Positions 13,691-14,189 of a stretch of DNA of 14,189 nt are shown here, piece by piece. Position 1 is the first letter of the stretch. Each line of letters opens with the position of its first letter. Location: the NCBI GenBank assembly GCA_003566395.1, contig PXDL01000144.1, forward strand, positions 1-14,189, read 5' to 3'. Made by a program: the position numbers and the translations under genes. The stretch is from Balneolia bacterium. Lineage in GTDB: Bacteria > Bacteroidota > Rhodothermia > Balneolales > Cyclonatronaceae. Below the pieces are notes generated by a model, which saw only the letters and a list, made by a program, of their open reading frames with translations, ran no database searches and had not been told where the DNA came from.

Positions 13691-13860
13691 GCCTGTTCTG
13701 TCATTTCGACTATGCGCCGCCCGGTAATTCCGTTACATGCGAAAATAACGTCGGCGCACATGGAGAAATCTCCCATGTGAATTAGAAGTAGTAATTCTTT
13801 TTCCCACATGCTATGTGTAACTGTATTCTGATACTGTTCTCTGTTACCTGTAATCGGTCC
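13691..13860. repeat. chain of hairpins resembling a dispersed GAGATTTCTCC...TCGAAATGACA repeat
   Basis: The perfect arms are, in order, TGCGCCG (13713-13719) with CGGCGCA (13752-13758), enclosing CGTTA/TAACG (13731-13750); CACATGG (13757-13763) with CCATGTG (13773-13779); GAATTA with TAATTC (13779-13797) followed by five Ts; CACAT/ATGTG (13805-13817); and GTAAC/GTTAC (13817-13847). On the minus strand the core reads GGGAGATTTCTCCATGTG and, after the inner hairpin, TCGAAATGACAG. From memory this word pair is a common intergenic repeat in Bacteroidota genomes. The 60-codon minus-strand frame across it is judged spurious. Confidence 0.5.
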
Positions 13861-13933
13861 GCACAAAAGGAAAGAGATGTCTAATTCGAGGTCTAAATCA
13901 TATATTTACATTCTGCCAAATGGTTAGCGCCGT

Positions 13934-13961
13934 TTGACCACGTATTTTTTCAGGGTAAAGT
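13934..13961 (+). promoter_or_regulatory. possible promoter for the 3' DinB-like gene
   Basis: TTGACC (13934-13939) and TAAAGT (13956-13961) are 16 nt apart, a fair sigma-70-like pair about 95 nt before the ATG at 14056. The -10 box is poor and the Bacteroidota-type TAnnTTTG box is absent, so this is weak. The remaining sequence of 13861-14055 shows nothing else I can support. Confidence 0.2.
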
Positions 13962-14055
13962 AGGGACCGTATTTGCGCTGATTTAGAATCGAACTCAGGT
14001 TACTACTTCCTTCACCATTTCCCTTTCATCATACAACCACACCAACCCTTCAGGT

Positions 14056-14189
14056 ATGAAAACATCCGAATGTGCTTTACTTCAGAAGCTTTTTGAGTAT
14101 AACGCAGCCTGCAACCGAAAACTCTTTGAGGTTATCCGGCAGCATGAGAAGAGGATTTCCGAAAAATCGGTTCAGCTGCTCAGCCACAC
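14056..14189 (+). CDS. DinB-like protein, N-terminal fragment
   Basis: The gene runs off the right edge; 44 complete codons are visible from ATG at 14056. The sequence (LLQKLFEYNAACNRKLFEVI, then EKRISEKSVQLLSH) fits the first helix and start of the second helix of DinB-family four-helix-bundle proteins, where LFxYNxxxNxxLL and a later LxSHI/L with a metal-binding histidine are typical. The terminal His of the visible part would be that first metal ligand. Complete members have about 150-170 residues. The weak CAGGT before the ATG is the only hint of a ribosome binding site. It differs in sequence from the DinB-like fragment at the left edge. Confidence 0.6.
   Translation, partial: MKTSECALLQKLFEYNAACNRKLFEVIRQHEKRISEKSVQLLSH

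Noticed and set aside
13684..13866. 60-codon minus-strand ORF across the hairpin chain.
   Set aside because: It is explained by the palindromic repeat, has no ribosome binding site, and its sequence is not protein-like.
13877..13927. 16-codon ORF (MSNSRSKSYIYILPNG) with a good AAAGGA site; YIYIL recalls the start of GIY-YIG nucleases.
   Set aside because: It is too short to support a family call, and nothing matching follows in any frame.
1..14189. The DinB-like end at the left edge and the DinB-like start at the right edge could be one gene across the junction of a circular molecule; the frame does continue.
   Set aside because: The joined product would be about 95 residues, far short of the 150-170 usual for the family, and one chance in three of frame agreement is not evidence.

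Overview
The window looks like chromosomal DNA from the Bacteroidota side of the FCB group, most likely Balneolota or a relative. The evidence is one very large hybrid two-component sensor with an AraC-type output, and a surface protein ending in a type IX secretion (T9SS) sorting domain of the NYPNPFNPNTQI type usual in Balneolota, Rhodothermota and Ignavibacteriota. Shine-Dalgarno sites are generally weak and intergenic repeats are plentiful. No RNA gene, CRISPR array, transposase or phage gene was recognised. TAA, TAG and TGA all end genes here, so the standard code applies.

Layout. 1-1300 (+ strand): the 3' end of a DinB-like gene, a decayed RhuM-family fragment with a frameshift, and an intact unassigned conserved protein. 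1372-2544 (- strand): an Omp85/BamA-like outer-membrane barrel without POTRA domains. 2563-2795: a 233-bp MITE-like element with 22-bp terminal inverted repeats and a large internal palindrome, followed by a doubtful 66-codon ORF and short tandem repeats. 3128-4201 (- strand): a membrane-anchored alpha/beta hydrolase of the proline iminopeptidase type. 4343-8368 (- strand): the 1341-residue hybrid sensor (propeller, Y_Y_Y, membrane helix, HisKA, HATPase, receiver, AraC HTH), with a TTG start and no SusC/SusD or glycosidase neighbour.

8594-13562 (- strand) looks like one compact transcription unit. From 5' to 3' it holds a 17-bp direct repeat with 21-bp period, a 30-codon upstream ORF overlapping the next start as ATGA, lnt (apolipoprotein N-acyltransferase), a GLUG-repeat surface protein with a T9SS tail starting 7 nt after lnt, a 45-codon small protein gene, and a strong intrinsic terminator. 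The surface-protein gene carries an in-frame TAG inside its signal-peptide region. As read, the intact frame has only a TTG start and no export signal, although it keeps a sorting domain that needs Sec export first. This is the most striking observation in the window.

13605-14055 is noncoding, with a low-complexity repeat and a chain of hairpins resembling a dispersed Bacteroidota repeat. The window closes with the 5' end of a second DinB-like gene (+ strand).

Family assignments rest on motif recognition and general family knowledge; no database search was run.
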